Positions 9,506-10,468 of a stretch of DNA of 10,468 bases are shown piece by piece; the first letter of the stretch is position 1; each line of letters begins with the position of its first letter. The notes under the pieces are model-generated. The model was given only the letters and a program-made list of their open reading frames with translations, did no database searches and was not told the DNA's origin. This DNA comes from an uncultured Eggerthellaceae bacterium (GTDB lineage: Bacteria; Actinomycetota; Coriobacteriia; Coriobacteriales; Eggerthellaceae). The stretch is from the NCBI GenBank assembly GCA_910580205.1, contig CAJTVP010000033.1, positions 1 to 10,468 of the forward strand, read 5' to 3'. A program made the translations under genes and the position numbers.

Positions 9506-10468
9506 CTATTCCTCCTCTCCCTGGCCGAGCAGGTCAGTCAGATCATCGACCACATCCTTCATGCTCTCGCCCACCGGGGCTTTCGCACGAGGCGCATCTG
9601 CGGTCTTCGTGTCGTCAATGTCAATGAGCAGATCCTCCGTGGACGAACGGTCTATGTCCTGGATCAGCTCTCCCAGTTCGGCCGCGATGTCGTCGATGAC
9701 GTTCGCGTCCTCTTCCTCGGTCTTCTTGGCATCGGCCGAAAGCGCCTCGTAGATGGCGCGATCCTCATCGCCGGAATCCGTGTCCATGTTGGCATCCACG
9801 GTGCCGCCGTGGCCCTCAAGCTCCACGTTCAAGCAGAGGGACTTCATCTCCTTCACCAGCACCTTGAAGCTCTCGGGCACCTCTGGCGCAGGGATGTTCT
9901 CGCCCTTCACGATGGATTCGTAGGACTTCACGCGGCCCGCCGTGTCGTCGGACTTCACGGTCAGGATCTCCTGCAGCACGTTGGAGGCACCGTAAGCGTA
10001 GAGCGCCCAGACCTCCATCTCGCCGAAGCGCTGACCGCCGAACTGGGCTTTGCCGCCCAGAGGCTGCTGCGTGATCAAGCTGTAAGGGCCGGTGGAGCGC
10101 GCGTGGATCTTGTCGTCCACCATGTGACCCAGCTTCAGGATGTAGGTGGCACCCACGGTGATGGGCTCACGGAACTTCTCGCCCGTGCGGCCATCATAGA
10201 GCCACGTCTTGCCCGTGGGAGTGAGCTGCGGCACGAACTCGTCGCGCGCCGCATCCCCGTACTTCTTATGGTTGATGTTGATGAGGTTGCGGTTCGCCTT
10301 CACGATGGCGTCCGAGATCTCCTCTTCGGTCGCGCCATCGAAGACGGGCGTGGACACGAAGATCGGGCCTTCCACCACCTCGTCGGTCTCCTCTTTGTCA
10401 GACCAGCCCCACTTCGCTGCCCAGCCCAGGTGGTTCTCAAGCAGCTGGCCCACATTCATACGGGAGGG
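9506..10468 (-). CDS. rpoB: DNA-directed RNA polymerase subunit beta, C-terminal part
   Basis: The last 320 residues of beta; the gene continues past the right edge. The frame begins PSRMNVGQLLENHLG, the invariant beta motif near the C-terminal clamp region. The methionine at 10459 is internal, not a start. LTPTGKTWLYDGRTGEKF, ILKLGHMVDDKIHARSTGPY, QPLGGKAQFGGQRFGEMEVWAL and ESFKVLVKEMKSLCLNVEL follow, all core beta motifs of the region that packs on beta'. The usual protein ends soon after SLCLNVE. Here about 100 further residues, rich in Asp and Glu, end in DDLTDLLGQGEEE. The stop is TAG at 9508-9506, two bases before the rpoC start, and the rpoC ribosome binding site lies within the final beta codons, so the two subunits are made in step. 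Confidence 0.98.
   Translation of the reverse strand, partial: PSRMNVGQLLENHLGWAAKWGWSDKEETDEVVEGPIFVSTPVFDGATEEEISDAIVKANRNLININHKKYGDAARDEFVPQLTPTGKTWLYDGRTGEKFREPITVGATYILKLGHMVDDKIHARSTGPYSLITQQPLGGKAQFGGQRFGEMEVWALYAYGASNVLQEILTVKSDDTAGRVKSYESIVKGENIPAPEVPESFKVLVKEMKSLCLNVELEGHGGTVDANMDTDSGDEDRAIYEALSADAKKTEEEDANVIDDIAAELGELIQDIDRSSTEDLLIDIDDTKTADAPRAKAPVGESMKDVVDDLTDLLGQGEEE
9511..9516 (-). promoter_or_regulatory. Ribosome binding site of rpoC inside rpoB
   Basis: The minus strand reads AGGAGG within the final GAG-GAG-GAA codons of rpoB, seven bases before the rpoC ATG at 9503. The acidic end of beta therefore doubles as the Shine-Dalgarno sequence of beta'. Confidence 0.8.

Overview
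The window is GC-rich DNA from an actinobacterium, most likely a member of the Coriobacteriia (Eggerthella/Gordonibacter/Slackia-like). This is an inference from several features. The RNA polymerase beta' subunit has the acidic coiled-coil insertion after its first zinc site that actinobacterial RpoC proteins carry. The translesion polymerase and its small partner are of the UvrX/YqjW plus YolD type, common in Gram-positives. The SOS operator matches the Gram-positive LexA consensus. No species can be named from the sequence alone.

Layout. Positions 1-69 may hold the last codons of a plus-strand gene that starts outside the window. Positions 70-547 are non-coding and hold a structured repeat and an A/T-flanked hairpin. 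A minus-strand group follows: a Y-family DNA polymerase (3338 to 1809), a YolD-like small protein (1812 to 1603) and a monoacylglycerol-lipase-like hydrolase (1507 to 548). The first two genes overlap by ATGA. The group starts from a promoter whose LexA box covers the polymerase start codon; promoter geometry predicts a leaderless mRNA. Divergently, galE (3456-4613) encodes UDP-glucose 4-epimerase. After a second repeat-filled gap (4614-5081), rpoC (9503 to 5082) and the 3' part of rpoB (10468 to 9506, open at the right edge) run on the minus strand. A strong intrinsic terminator follows rpoC.

How the parts relate. The polymerase and YolD protein form a damage-inducible mutagenesis cassette. 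The hydrolase lies directly downstream without an evident promoter of its own and may be co-induced. galE feeds galactose and envelope sugar metabolism. rpoB-rpoC is the standard beta/beta' operon.

Most notable signals: (1) beta' carries a roughly 230-residue C-terminal extension containing a helix-hairpin-helix segment that aligns by eye with the alpha-subunit C-terminal domain, including several DNA-contact residues; (2) beta and beta' both end in long acidic tails sharing a short LxxLLG-type motif; (3) a LexA box sits exactly on a predicted leaderless start; (4) the two intergenic gaps flanking the central genes share a diverged repeat with a hairpin that shows a compensatory base-pair change.
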